Counted from the stretch's first letter, positions 53,573 through 62,273 are shown. The stretch is 64,000 nucleotides of DNA from RHKX01 sp963820055 (GCA_963820055.1 CAWFYJ010000005.1:186001-250000); one strand, 5' to 3'. Program-made: numbers and translations. Notes: generated by a model from the letters alone, not told the origin.

Positions 53573-54514
53573 TCATCGGCTCTCCTCGCCGAGCTCGAGT
53601 GCAATCCGGCTCAATCGCGCCGCGATCTCGGCTACGTGTTCGTCGTCGTCGATGTAGAAGCCCTCGCCGCTCTTGACCCCGAGTTTGCCGGCCGCGACGT
53701 GGTCGGCGATCGTCGACGAGGCGGCCTGATCGGTCGCCAGCTCGGGATAGAGGGCGTTCGAGATGTCGCGCAGCGTGTCGTGGCCGATCAGGTCGGTCAT
53801 CTGCAACGGCCCGAAGACCGGGACGAACGCGCGCAGCGTCGTCTGCACCAGCGAGTCCAGCTCGCGCGGCTCGACCGCGCCGACGTCGACGAGGTGCAGC
53901 ATCTCGCGCAGCATCGCGAACCAGACCCGGTTCCAGAGGAATCCCGGGATCTCCTTGCGCAGCAGCACGCTCCGCAGCCCGGCGTCCTCGCAGAACTCCA
54001 ACGTCCTCGTCACCGTCGCGTCGCTGGTCCGCTCGCCGGGAACGACCTCGACGAAGATGATCAGCTGCGTCTGCACCGGATGGAGCACGATCGCCCGCTC
54101 CGGATGATCCATCCCGGCCGCGAGCCGGGTCATCGGGAAGTTCGAAGTCGCGCTCCAGAGCAGCACCTCGGGACCGACCGCCGCCTCGATCGCCCGGTAA
54201 CACGCGACCTTCTCGTCAGCGTCCTCGACGATCGCCTCCATCACCGCCGCACACGGGCCGAGCGCACTCGCGAGATCGTCGTGGACGGACACCCGCCCGA
54301 CGACCTCGTCGACGTCCGCCGCATCGACCGCGCCGATCTCGACCAGCGTCGCGAGGCTGCCGCGCAGCCGCTCCTCGAGCGTCGCCGCCGACCCGCCCGG
54401 CGACCAGGCCCGTACCTCGTGGCCGGCCAGCGCGAACTGCTGCGCGAACAGGTGGCCGATGTATCCCGCGCCGACCAGCCCGACCGGACCGTTCAGCGTG
54501 GGGGAGGAGGGCAT
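53573..54514 (-). CDS. 3-hydroxyacyl-CoA dehydrogenase family protein
   Basis: 313 residues. N-terminal NAD-binding VGLVGAGYIGHLFAQQFALAGHEVRAWSP (about 11-40), SATSNFPMTRLAAGMDHPERAIVLHPVQT (catalytic His region, about 120-148), FLWNRVWFAMLREMLHLVDVGAV and HDTLRDI in the C-terminal domain, DHVAAGKLGVKSGEGFYI near the end. Close in layout to L-gulonate/hydroxybutyryl-CoA dehydrogenases. Converts a 3-hydroxyacyl substrate to the 3-keto form with NAD+. First gene of the leftward run. Confidence 0.85.
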   Translation of the reverse strand: MPSSPTLNGPVGLVGAGYIGHLFAQQFALAGHEVRAWSPGGSAATLEERLRGSLATLVEIGAVDAADVDEVVGRVSVHDDLASALGPCAAVMEAIVEDADEKVACYRAIEAAVGPEVLLWSATSNFPMTRLAAGMDHPERAIVLHPVQTQLIIFVEVVPGERTSDATVTRTLEFCEDAGLRSVLLRKEIPGFLWNRVWFAMLREMLHLVDVGAVEPRELDSLVQTTLRAFVPVFGPLQMTDLIGHDTLRDISNALYPELATDQAASSTIADHVAAGKLGVKSGEGFYIDDDEHVAEIAARLSRIALELGEESR

Positions 54515-54559
54515 TGCTCGATCCTACGGATGACTTGTCACGCTGGCTACCCTTTTCCC

Positions 54560-56139
54560 GTGGCCGCCAACGTCAGTCCGATTCTCTCCCAGGCGCAGCT
54601 GGAGACCCTCGCTGAGGTCGGCGAGGAGCGCACCGCCGCCGAGGGCGAGGTCCTCTTCCAGGTCGGCGATCCGAGCTACCCGCTGATTGCGATCATCGAG
54701 GGCGAGGCCGCGATCCAGGACGCGGCCGGCAACGAGATCGTCCGCCACGGCGCCTCCGGGTTCCTCGGCGAGATGAACCTGCTCTCCGGGCAGACCGTGT
54801 TCCTGACCGCGGTCGCGACCCAGCCGATGCGCTACATCGCCGTCGACCGCGCGGACCTGCGGCCGCTGCTGACCGAGGACGGCTCGCTCTCGGAGCTCCT
54901 GCTGACCACCTTCATCAACCGCCGCGAGGCGCTGCAACGTCAGGACGGCGTCGGGATCGAGGTGATCGGACCGCGCTCCTCGGCGGAGACGCGCCGGATC
55001 ATCGAGTTCGCGAACCGCAACCGGCTGCCGTTCCAGTGGCACGACCCGGAGCACAGCGACGACCCGGATGTGGCCGAGCTCGCCGCCGGCCTCGCCCCCG
55101 ACGAGCTGCCGCTGGTCCGGCTGCCCGGCGGCCGCGACCTGACCCGGCCGAGCAACGGCGACGCTTTCGCGGTCGATCGGCGTCGGCCTCGAGCTCGGCC
55201 CGCGCGAGGAGGTCGACCTGCTCGTGATCGGCGCCGGCCCCGCCGGCCTCGGCGCCGCCGTCTACGGCGCGTCGGAGGGCCTCGAGACGCTCGTCGTCGA
55301 AAGCCACGGGCTCGGCGGGCAGGCGGGCACGTCGCGCCGGATCGAGAACTACCTCGGCTTCCCGGCGGGCATCAGCGGCTCGGAGCTGACGAGCCGTGCC
55401 GTCACCCAGGCCCGCAAGTTCAACGCCCGCACCGCGACGCCGTACAGGGCCGTGGCGCTCGAGCCCGGCGCCGACAAGCACGTGGTCCGCCTCGAGGACG
55501 ACCACGAGGTCGTCGCCCGCAGCGTCGTCATCGCGACCGGCGCCAACTACCGTCGCCTCCCGGTCGAGGACCTCGACCAGTACGAGGGGATCTCCGTCTT
55601 CTACGCCGCCGGCCCGCTCGAGGGCGAGCGCTGTGCCGCCACTCAGGTCGCCGTGGTCGGCGGCGGCAACTCGGCCGCGCAGGCCGCGATCTGGCTCGCG
55701 CGCGGCGGCGCACTCGTCACGCTCCTGCACCGCCGCGCCGATCTCAGCGAGACGATGTCGCAGTACCTGATCGACGACCTCGAGAAGTACGGGGTCGACG
55801 TCCGCGACCGCTCCGAGATCGCCGAGCTCCACGGCGACCGACGGCGAGCTCGACGGCGTCACGCTCAAGGACGGCGAGCGGATGGCGGTCCGGTTCCTGT
55901 TCCTCTTCCTCGGCGCCGAGCCGTGCACCGACTGGCTCGGCGACACCGTCGCCCGCGACGCCAAGGGCTTCATCCTGACCGGCGCCGAGGCCGGCGCGAT
56001 CGGCATCCAGGAGACGAGCCTGCCGGGCGTCTTCGCCGCCGGCGACGTCCGCGCCGGCTCGATCAAGCGCTGCGCGATCGCCGTGGGGGAGGGGGCCGCC
56101 GCGGTCCGCTACGTCCACGAGCGCGCCGCCGCGGCCTGA
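54560..56139 (+). CDS. cNMP-binding domain fused to thioredoxin-reductase-like FAD protein (two one-base frameshifts)
   Basis: About 525 residues after mending. Residues 1-125: cyclic-nucleotide-binding domain (VLFQVGDPSYPLIAIIEGEAAIQD, GFLGEMNLLSGQTVFLTAVA). Residues 130-200: thioredoxin-like stretch (IEVIGPRSSAETRRIIEFANRNRLPFQWHD). Rest: FAD/NAD domains (DLLVIGAGPAGLGAAVYGASEGL, GLGGQAGTSRRIENYLGFP, VVGGGNSAAQAAIWL, GVFAAGDVRAGSIKRCA). The CxxC of true thioredoxin reductases is absent. Extra G at 55163 and extra C at 55839 break the frame. GTG start with TACCCT six bases upstream, so probably leaderless. Confidence 0.82.
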
Positions 56140-56170
56140 GCGCCGCGGCCTGCGCGCCCGCCCCGCCGTC

Positions 56171-56252
56171 CACTGGGGCGGATTGTGGGTCGTATGGACA
56201 CCAAATCCGCCCCAGTGACCGGGATTTGGTGTCGTCAGGACTCCAAATCCCG
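56171..56252. repeat. Two tandem related hairpins
   Basis: First: CACTGGGGCGGATT (56171-56184) with AATCCGCCCCAGTG (56204-56217), a perfect 14-bp stem. Second: CGGGATTTGG (56220-56229) with CCAAATCCCG (56243-56252), a perfect 10-bp stem. The loops are alike (GGGTCGTATGGACA and TGTCGTCAGGACT) although the stem sequences differ, so these look like two diverged copies of a REP-like element. The first may also end the preceding transcript. Confidence 0.7.
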
Positions 56253-56321
56253 ATCAGGGACCGCGCCGACCACGCCCACCTGTAGCCAAGCGCCCGCATC
56301 AGGAGTAGGGTGGGCGGACTG

Positions 56322-57149
56322 ATGGGGGCCTCCGGAATGAGAACATGCGCAGCGGCCATCGCCGCCCTCGCAGCCGCCCTCGTCATCGCCGCGCCCGCCG
56401 GGGCCGCGGTCACCCACATCGAGATCAACGACACCTTCACCGGCCCCGGCTCGATCAAGGCGCCGTGCCCGAACGGCACCCACGTCATCTCCGGCGGGAT
56501 GGGCACGTTCAACGGCTACGGCGGGATCCTGCTCACCGGCTCCTACCCCTACGACGGGAGCGACAAGGACAAGGCGCCCGACGACGGCTGGAAGGTCGAC
56601 GTCACCAACCGCGGCGGCCTCGAGACCGCGGCGAACGCGCTCTGCTCGCCGCAGACCTACAAGTACGTCAGCGAAGACTTCAAGTTCCCGCGCTTCAACG
56701 ACGGGACCGGAACCGTCGCCTGTCCCTACGGCACCCACGTCATCTGCGGCGGCGGCCGCGCCGGCACCCTGATCGGCCTGCTGCCCGACGACGGCAAGGA
56801 CTCCGGCAAGACGCCGGACGACGGGTTCCTCGTCCACACCGAAAGCGGCGCCTCCGACAAGACGAGAGGCACCGCCTACGCCACCTGCGGCAAGACCAAG
56901 GTCAAGTACGTGACCACCAACACGGGGCCGATCGGCACCCATGAGGAGGGCGGCGAGTTTGATGCGCGATGCCCGACCGGCTCCGACGTTCTCGGCGGCG
57001 GCGCCGGCATGAACGTCGGCCACCGCGACGGCGCCATCAACTCGCTCTTCCCGCGCACCGACACGATTCAGGCCTGGGGCGCCTACCTCGACAACTACGA
57101 CATCGCGAATCTCCACAGCGGCAAGGTCGTCGCCGTGTGCGAATCCTGA
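56322..57149 (+). CDS. Secreted protein with three CPxGTHV repeats
   Basis: About 275 residues: signal peptide MRTCAAAIAALAAALVIAAPAGA, then three related modules opening with CPNGTHVISGG, CPYGTHVICGG and CPTGSDVLGGG, spaced about 75-80 residues, each closing with a second Cys (NALCSPQ, ATCGKTK, AVCES). So paired disulfides and a three-fold repeat, perhaps a trefoil or three-bladed fold. No family name known to me. ATG 56322 fits a TAGGGT box at 56306-56311; ATG 56337 is the alternative. Earlier GTG 56310 lies in the -10 itself. Confidence 0.7.
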   Translation: MGASGMRTCAAAIAALAAALVIAAPAGAAVTHIEINDTFTGPGSIKAPCPNGTHVISGGMGTFNGYGGILLTGSYPYDGSDKDKAPDDGWKVDVTNRGGLETAANALCSPQTYKYVSEDFKFPRFNDGTGTVACPYGTHVICGGGRAGTLIGLLPDDGKDSGKTPDDGFLVHTESGASDKTRGTAYATCGKTKVKYVTTNTGPIGTHEEGGEFDARCPTGSDVLGGGAGMNVGHRDGAINSLFPRTDTIQAWGAYLDNYDIANLHSGKVVAVCES

Positions 57150-57228
57150 TTCGCGGCCTGAGCATCGAGATCGCCGACTCGGGCGCTGCCGACCAGGGAG
57201 GTCGGCTTCATCCAAAGACGGCACACGT

Positions 57229-57253
57229 GTTTCATTTCCCCAATCGTGGGTAT
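57229..57253 (+). promoter_or_regulatory. Sigma-B/F-type stress promoter
   Basis: GTTT (57229-57232), 15-bp spacer, GGGTAT (57248-57253): full match to the alternative-sigma consensus of Actinobacteria, with the same spacing as the site at 9197-9221. It precedes a small membrane protein gene by about 40 bases. Confidence 0.65.
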
Positions 57254-57293
57254 TTCTCCGACACTCGAGACGACCCCGGCGTGGAGGACGACG

Positions 57294-57452
57294 ATGGAGA
57301 TCTTTGGAATCGGAATCGGCCTGTGGATCCTGGCTGCGGTGATCGTCTTCGCCACGGCTCGTAGCCTGGGCGGTGAGGGCGATCGGATGGTCACCCATCT
57401 GACCGGCTACGCCTTCGGCAGCGGTCCGATGGCCCGCACCCCGGAGGACTGA
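57294..57452 (+). CDS. 52-residue single-span membrane protein
   Basis: MEIFGIGIGLWILAAVIVFATARSLGG gives one membrane helix (residues 4-21), followed by a polar tail (EGDRMVTHLTGYAFGSGPMARTPED). GTGGAGGACGACG precedes the ATG. Unknown function. A sigma-B-type promoter upstream suggests stress induction, like other one-span stress peptides. Confidence 0.6.
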   Translation: MEIFGIGIGLWILAAVIVFATARSLGGEGDRMVTHLTGYAFGSGPMARTPED

Positions 57453-57541
57453 GGCGACGATCGCTCGACCGTCGCCGGCGTCGGGTTGTGGTTTCCCGCT
57501 TCCGGAGTAGGCTGGCGAACGACCGCGCACCACGAGGGGAG

Positions 57542-58135
57542 ATGATGCGCCCGAGGATCACCTACGCGAACGTCGTCGCGACGCTTGCGCTCGTCCTGGC
57601 GCTGGGGGGCGGCACCGTCTACGCCGCGACCCAGCTCGGCATGAACGAGGTCCAGAGCGAGAACATCGCGCCGGGCGCCGTCCAGGGCGCCGACCTGTCA
57701 CCGAAGCTGCTCAAGGGCATGGACGTCGACGTGACCGGCACGGCCAAGTCGGGGAGCCAGGGCGCCATCAACACCGACACGAACACGCCCCTGAAGCTGA
57801 AGGGGAAGACGAGCTTCAAGCCGAAGTCCGGCTCGGTCGGTGCCCTCGCGGCGGAGGGCCGGTTCACGTCCGCGACCACCGATCCGAACGAGTTCTGCAA
57901 TCCGGCGATCTTCCTGCTCCTGAACGGGCAGCCGACCCGGGTCTTCGTCAGCCCGGACAGCGAGGGCAACTCGACGACCCTGGAAACGAGCCTCGGCCGG
58001 GACGCCGACGGCCCGTTCGGCCTGATCAATCCGAAGAAGCGCCTGAAGATCGGCGCCGTGCTGCGCGGGGACGCGGACTGCACTCCCGACTCCCAGCTCG
58101 ATCGGCTCGTGATCAAGATCCTCCAGATCCGCTAG
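57542..58135 (+). CDS. Secreted/anchored protein with Thermoleophilia-type leader
   Basis: 197 residues. Leader MMRPRITYANVVATLALVLALGGGTVYAA is the R-P-x-(Y/P)-A-x-V-(V/I)-A-(T/L)-(L/I)-A-L-(V/F)-x-A-L-GG type frequent in this bacterial class; a tail-collar-like LGMNEVQSENIAPGAVQGADLS segment follows. The rest is beta-rich with one Cys pair (FCNPAIF, DADCTPDSQ). Ribosome site GAGGGGAG; -10 TAGGCT at 57507-57512. Function unknown. Ends at a strong terminator. Confidence 0.7.
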   Translation: MMRPRITYANVVATLALVLALGGGTVYAATQLGMNEVQSENIAPGAVQGADLSPKLLKGMDVDVTGTAKSGSQGAINTDTNTPLKLKGKTSFKPKSGSVGALAAEGRFTSATTDPNEFCNPAIFLLLNGQPTRVFVSPDSEGNSTTLETSLGRDADGPFGLINPKKRLKIGAVLRGDADCTPDSQLDRLVIKILQIR

Positions 58136-58175
58136 CTGCGAACTCGGAGCGTTCGGGCCTGTTTTGCCGTACGCA

Positions 58176-58208
58176 CGAGGCCCCCGGTGTTCGCCGGGGG
58201 CCTCGTCG
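58176..58208. terminator. Strong bidirectional terminator
   Basis: CGAGGCCCCCGG, loop TGTTCG, CCGGGGGCCTCG: perfect 12-bp stem, followed by TCGCTTT. Lies between the convergent secreted-protein and cupin genes; GTTTTGCC on the left side supplies a T-tract-like run for neither strand fully. Confidence 0.8.
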
Positions 58209-58223
58209 CTTTCGCCATTTCGA

Positions 58224-58754
58224 TCAGATCGTCGGCGGCGGACCGACCAGGTCGATCCCATATGCATCCATCCGGGTCGCGAAGACCTCGGGATCCGGGC
58301 GGCGGGGCTCCGGTCGCGGCTCGCCTTCGACGATGGCGGGAGCGACCTCTCGAAAGAACCCGTCGATTCCGTAGCCAGCCGGACCCGAGACGCCGGCTCC
58401 CGCGCAGGTGACGAGGAACTCGGCCCGTTCCGACGTCACGACAAAAGCGTGGGGAATGCCCTTCGGGCCGAGGACGAAGTCGCCGGGGCCGAGATCGAAG
58501 CGCTCGCCGCCGATGAAGACGGCCAAGCTTCCCTCGATGACATGGAATGTTTCATCGGCATCGCGGTGGACGTGCAGCGGGGTGGCGGCGCCGCGGTAAT
58601 CCCTGATCAGCACCTGCATCAGCCGGCCGTCCGTTTGCTCGCCGGACACCTTGGTCGTATAGCGGCCGGTCGTTCCGCCGAACGGCCACCAGAGATCGGT
58701 GACCCCGGACTCCCTGTCGAAGACGCCGGGGGCTGCTGTCATGTCCGCGTTCAT
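58224..58754 (-). CDS. Cupin family protein (quercetinase-like)
   Basis: 176 residues. Motif 1 ATPLHVHRDADETFHVIEGSLAVFIGG (about 56-82) with the H-x-H-x5-E metal ligands; motif 2 GPKGIPHAFVVTSE (about 96-109) with the last His. Layout matches single-domain quercetin 2,3-dioxygenase-like cupins. Divergent from a LysR-type regulator that probably controls it. Natural substrate not deducible. Confidence 0.8.
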   Translation of the reverse strand: MNADMTAAPGVFDRESGVTDLWWPFGGTTGRYTTKVSGEQTDGRLMQVLIRDYRGAATPLHVHRDADETFHVIEGSLAVFIGGERFDLGPGDFVLGPKGIPHAFVVTSERAEFLVTCAGAGVSGPAGYGIDGFFREVAPAIVEGEPRPEPRRPDPEVFATRMDAYGIDLVGPPPTI

Positions 58755-58855
58755 CTGCTCACTCCTCCTGGTTGCTGGAACTCAACGCGATCAGGATCGC
58801 CCAGCGGCCTCATAATTGCCAGTCAGATGTTGAATGGATACGATTCCCAACGGTT

Positions 58856-59794
58856 ATGACTGAGTTGCGCCAGCTCCGAGCCCTCAAGGCGGTGGCGGAG
58901 AACGGTTCGTTCTCGGCAGCGGCCGATGCCCTCGACTACAGCCAGCCCGCGATCTCGAAGACGATCGCGGGCCTCGAGGCCGAGATGGGGGTGACGCTGG
59001 TCGAGCGGAGCGGCCATCCGCTGCGCCTCACCGACGCCGGAGCGGCGCTCGTTCGCCACTCCGACGTCGTCTTCGAGCGCATTGCCTCGGCCCGCGCCGA
59101 GATCGACGCGATCTCCAACCTCGAGGGCGGCTCGATCTCGGTCGGCACCTTCTCGAGCGCGGGCGCGACCTTCGTCGTCGACGCTCTCTGCGCGTTCCGC
59201 CGGACCCATCCGGCGGTCGAAGTCGGGATCGCCGAGGGCGGGCCGCCGGCGATGATCAAGCGCCTTCGTGCCGGGGAGCTCGATCTGGCGGTGATCTGGG
59301 ACCTGCCCACCGCCGGAGCCATCGACGAGGAGGGGCTGGAGGTTCACCACCTGATCGACGATCCGTGGATGGTGGTCCTCAAGGCCGATCATCCGCTCGC
59401 CTCCCGGGAGCGCGTGCGAGCGCGCGACCTGGCCGATGAGCGCTGGCTGCTTCCCTCCTTCGATCCGGCCGGCCCCTCTGCCCGCCTCCTCACCGGGCTC
59501 TGCGCCCGCGAGGGGTTCGAGCCCAACGTGACCTTCCGCGTCAACGACTGCCAGATGACGAAGGCGATGGTCGCGGCGGGGGAGGGCGTATCGCTGATCC
59601 CGAACCTGATGCTGGACGCGACCCCCGGCGACGTCGTGATCAGGCCGATCGAACGTCACGGCATCGCCCGTCGAGTCGCCGCCGTTCGCCTCCGCGACCG
59701 GTACCTCAGTCCGGCGTCGGAGGCGTTCCTCGACGAGCTCCGGCGAGCCGCCGCCGAACACGCCGGCGGCGGCTCGCCGACTCAGCCCGCTTAG
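58856..59794 (+). CDS. LysR family transcriptional regulator
   Basis: 312 residues. N-terminal helix-turn-helix MTELRQLRALKAVAENGSFSAAADALDYSQPAISKTIAGLEAEMGVTLVER (1-51), linker helix, then a periplasmic-binding-protein-like effector domain (GGSISVGTFSSAGATFVVDAL..., GEGVSLIPNLML). ATG 58856 fits the family start; an upstream in-frame start at 58772 would add 28 unconserved residues. Divergent from the cupin gene (101 bp between starts); the gap holds imperfect CATAA / TTATG arms but no clear T-N11-A box. Confidence 0.87.
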   Translation: MTELRQLRALKAVAENGSFSAAADALDYSQPAISKTIAGLEAEMGVTLVERSGHPLRLTDAGAALVRHSDVVFERIASARAEIDAISNLEGGSISVGTFSSAGATFVVDALCAFRRTHPAVEVGIAEGGPPAMIKRLRAGELDLAVIWDLPTAGAIDEEGLEVHHLIDDPWMVVLKADHPLASRERVRARDLADERWLLPSFDPAGPSARLLTGLCAREGFEPNVTFRVNDCQMTKAMVAAGEGVSLIPNLMLDATPGDVVIRPIERHGIARRVAAVRLRDRYLSPASEAFLDELRRAAAEHAGGGSPTQPA

Positions 59795-59798
59795 GCCC

Positions 59799-61329
59799 TC
59801 AGGCGGCCTGGCGGTCGAGCTCGAGCGCCGGTGCCGGGGCAGGGGAGAGCTCGGCCTCGTCACGTGGCGGAAGCTCGCCGAGCTCCGCCTCGGCGCGGGC
59901 GACCCGCGGCAGCAGCGTGAGGGCGAGGATGATGCCCACGCCGATCACCGCCGCCCCCGCGAAGAACGCGAGGTGGTAGCCGCTGATCAGCGCGTCGGTC
60001 GTCGACTGCCCGCCGTCGATCAGTCCCTGCGTGTGGTCGGCGGCCAGGGTGCTCAGCACCGCGAGCCCGAGCGCGCCACTCATCTGCTGGGAGACGTTCG
60101 TGATGCCGGAGCCGAGGCCGGCGTCGGCGGCCGGGACGTCGGCCATCGCCAGCGTCAGCAGCGGCATGAACGCGTTGCCGATCCCGAACCCGATCGCGAA
60201 GGACCCGAAGAAGATCGTCGGGAAGAACGCGGTGTCGGGGCCGATCGTCGTGAACAGCAGCAGCCCGGCGGCGGCCGTGCCCATTCCCATCGTCAGCACC
60301 GGCAGGGCTCCGAACCGCTCGACGAACCGCGCCGTGATCCCGCGCGAGAGGACCGCGACGGTCAGCGTCCACGGCAGGAACGCCGCGCCGGTCTGCAGGG
60401 CGCTGAACCCGCGCACCTGCTCGAGGTAGAGCGTGATCAGAAAGAACGTCGAGTACATCCCGACGACGAGGAACCCGCGGATCAGGCTGGCGCTGATCAG
60501 GCCGTGGAGGCGAAGGATCCGCAGCGGCATGATCGGGTTGTCGATCCGCGCCTGGACGGCGACGAACGCCGCCATCAGGACCGCGGCGAGGGCGCCGAAG
60601 CCGAGCACCTGCGGCGAGCCCCAGCCGTTGTTCGTCACCTCGACGATCGCGTAGATGCCGCTCATCAGCGAGGCGGTGACGAGCGCCGAGCCGACCCAGT
60701 CGACGCCGTGGGAGAGGCCGAGCCCCTCGTCGCGGCGGATCAGCGCCCGGCCGGCGAGGTAGGTGGCGACGCCGATCGGGATGTTGACCAGGAAGACCCA
60801 GTGCCAGCTCAGCGCCTGTGTCAGCAGGCCGCCGGCGAGCAGGCCGAGCGAGCCGCCCGCGACCGAGACGAACACGTAGGCGCCCATCGCCCGCGACCGC
60901 TCGCTCGGCTCCGGGAACTCGGTGATGATGATCGCGAGGATCACCGAGGCCTGGGCGGCGGCGCCGATGCCCTGCAGGAAACGGGCGCCGACGAGAAGCT
61001 CCTGCGACGGGGCGATCCCGCAGAGGAGCGACGCCGCGGTGAAGAGGACGAGGCCCGAGAGGAAGACCCGCTTGCGCCCGAGCAGGTCGCCGAGGCGGCC
61101 GGCGAGCAGCAAGAGGCTCCCGAAAGTGATCAGGAAGCCGTTGACGACCCACGTCAGGTTCGCCTGGCTGAAGCCGAGGTCGTCCTGGATCGCGGGGAGG
61201 GCGACATTCACGATCGTCACATCCAGGACGATCATCAGCTGCGCCATGCAGACGAGCGCGAGCGTCGTCCAGCGCCGCCGCTCGGACGACTCGCTGCTGA
61301 TTGAGGAATGGAAGGGACGGAAGTTTCAT
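59799..61329 (-). CDS. MFS drug efflux transporter, DHA2 family (one-base frameshift near the 5' end)
   Basis: About 509 residues, 14 helices. Motifs: LDVTIVNVALPAIQDDLGFS, WVVNGFLITFGSLLLLAGRLGDLLGRK and FLQGIGAAAQASV. The body runs from an upstream RRRWTTLALVCMAQLM that has no legal start in its own frame. ATG 61329 (MKLPSLPFLNQ), with AGGAG six bases before it, lies one frame off; one extra base in the CAGCAGC run at 61293-61300 joins the two. Promoter TTGACA-N18-TATAGT and three operators lie just upstream; the divergent TetR should repress it. Confidence 0.83.
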
Positions 61330-61371
61330 GTGTGCTCCTGCCTTGTCTTTATCGGCCCGAAGGCCTAAAAT

Positions 61372-61441
61372 GGAGGCCGCCTCCGCAATAAGTGGAGGCA
61401 AGCCTCCGGTCACTATACGGAGGCTCCCTCCGGTTTGTCAA
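61372..61441 (-). promoter_or_regulatory. MFS promoter with three GGAGGC operators
   Basis: On the minus strand, -35 TTGACA (61441-61436), 18-bp spacer and -10 TATAGT (61417-61412). Three palindromes: GGAGGC-C-GCCTCC (61372-61384), GGAGGC-AA-GCCTCC (61394-61407) and CGGAGG-CTC-CCTCCG (61418-61432), 22-25 bp centre to centre. The third fills the spacer of the promoter exactly, so a bound dimer would block polymerase. The near-consensus promoter implies strong expression once derepressed. Confidence 0.8.
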
Positions 61442-61462
61442 ACTGAATCTGGAGATCCGCCG

Positions 61463-62065
61463 ATGAGCACCCCCGAAGCCACCGCAGCCACCGAAACCAC
61501 CGCGCCCACGATCCTCGAGCGCCCCAAGCGCGCCGACGCGCGCCGCAACTACGAAAAGCTCCTCGCCGCCGCCCGCGAGGCATTCGCCGAGGGGGGAGAG
61601 GCCACCTCACTCGAGTCCATCGCCGAGCGCGCCGGCGTCGGCATCGGCACCCTCTATCGCAACTTCCCCAACCGCCAGGCCCTCATCGAGGCGCTCTATG
61701 TCGACGAGGTCGAGGAGGTCTGCCGCACCGCCGTCGAGCTCGAGAACGCCGACCCCTGGGATGCCCTCAACGCCTGGCTCGACCGCGTCATCGCCTACGT
61801 CGCCACCAAGCAGGCCCTCGCCGCCGAGCTCGTCAACTACCTCGATAAGGACGCCCCGCTCTTTCAGGCCTGCCGCGGCTCCCTCTACTCCGCCGGCGAA
61901 CCGCTCCTCACCCGCGCCCAGGAGGCCGGCGTCGTCCGCTCAGACGTCTCGATCGGCGAGGTCATCCAGCTCGTCGTCGGGATCGCCAAGCTCCCGAGCA
62001 CGGACCCGGCCCAGACCGAGCACGTGCTCCGCGTGGCTCTGGACGGGCTGCGGTTTCGGGGCTAG
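61463..62065 (+). CDS. TetR/AcrR family transcriptional regulator
   Basis: 200 residues. Helix-turn-helix ARRNYEKLLAAAREAFAEGGEATSLESIAERAGVGIGTLYRNFPNRQALIEALY (about 27-80), followed by a helical ligand-binding domain; resembles the SACE_7040/YcdC-like C-terminal type. ATG 61463 with GGAGATCC upstream. Divergent from the MFS pump, sharing the operator region, so a classic pump-repressor pair responding to the exported compound. Codon use shifts toward C-ending codons (CTCGAC, GCC) but stays typical. Confidence 0.88.
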   Translation: MSTPEATAATETTAPTILERPKRADARRNYEKLLAAAREAFAEGGEATSLESIAERAGVGIGTLYRNFPNRQALIEALYVDEVEEVCRTAVELENADPWDALNAWLDRVIAYVATKQALAAELVNYLDKDAPLFQACRGSLYSAGEPLLTRAQEAGVVRSDVSIGEVIQLVVGIAKLPSTDPAQTEHVLRVALDGLRFRG

Positions 62066-62092
62066 AACACCGCCCGGATTCGTCCCTTCGGA

Positions 62093-62166
62093 TGCCGGAG
62101 GAGAGACTCGAACTCCCGACACGCGGATTATGATTCCGCTGCTCTAACCGACTGAGCTACTCCGGC
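62093..62166 (-). tRNA. tRNA-Met (anticodon CAT)
   Basis: 74 nt including the discriminator A. Acceptor stem GCCGGAG/CTCCGGC, D-stem GCTC/GAGC, anticodon stem GCGGA/TCCGC with loop ATCATAA (anticodon CAT), variable GTGTC, T-arm GGGAG-TTCGAGT-CTCTC. CCA is not encoded. The sequence pattern resembles elongator tRNA-Met of Actinobacteria more than initiator (which lacks the first acceptor pair) or Ile2. Confidence 0.93.
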
Positions 62167-62273
62167 GGGAGCGGGGATCGTAGCGGGAGATGGGCGGGGA
62201 AATCGTGCTCAGCGATGAGTCGGGGGGCGGTTCGTGGTCTCTGCTCACGACGGCGCAAACGAGGCGGAGGTGA

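Noticed and set aside
58755..58855. LysR T-N11-A box between cupin and lysR genes
   Set aside because: Only imperfect CATAA/TTATG and GTTG/CAAC arms are present; no convincing box.
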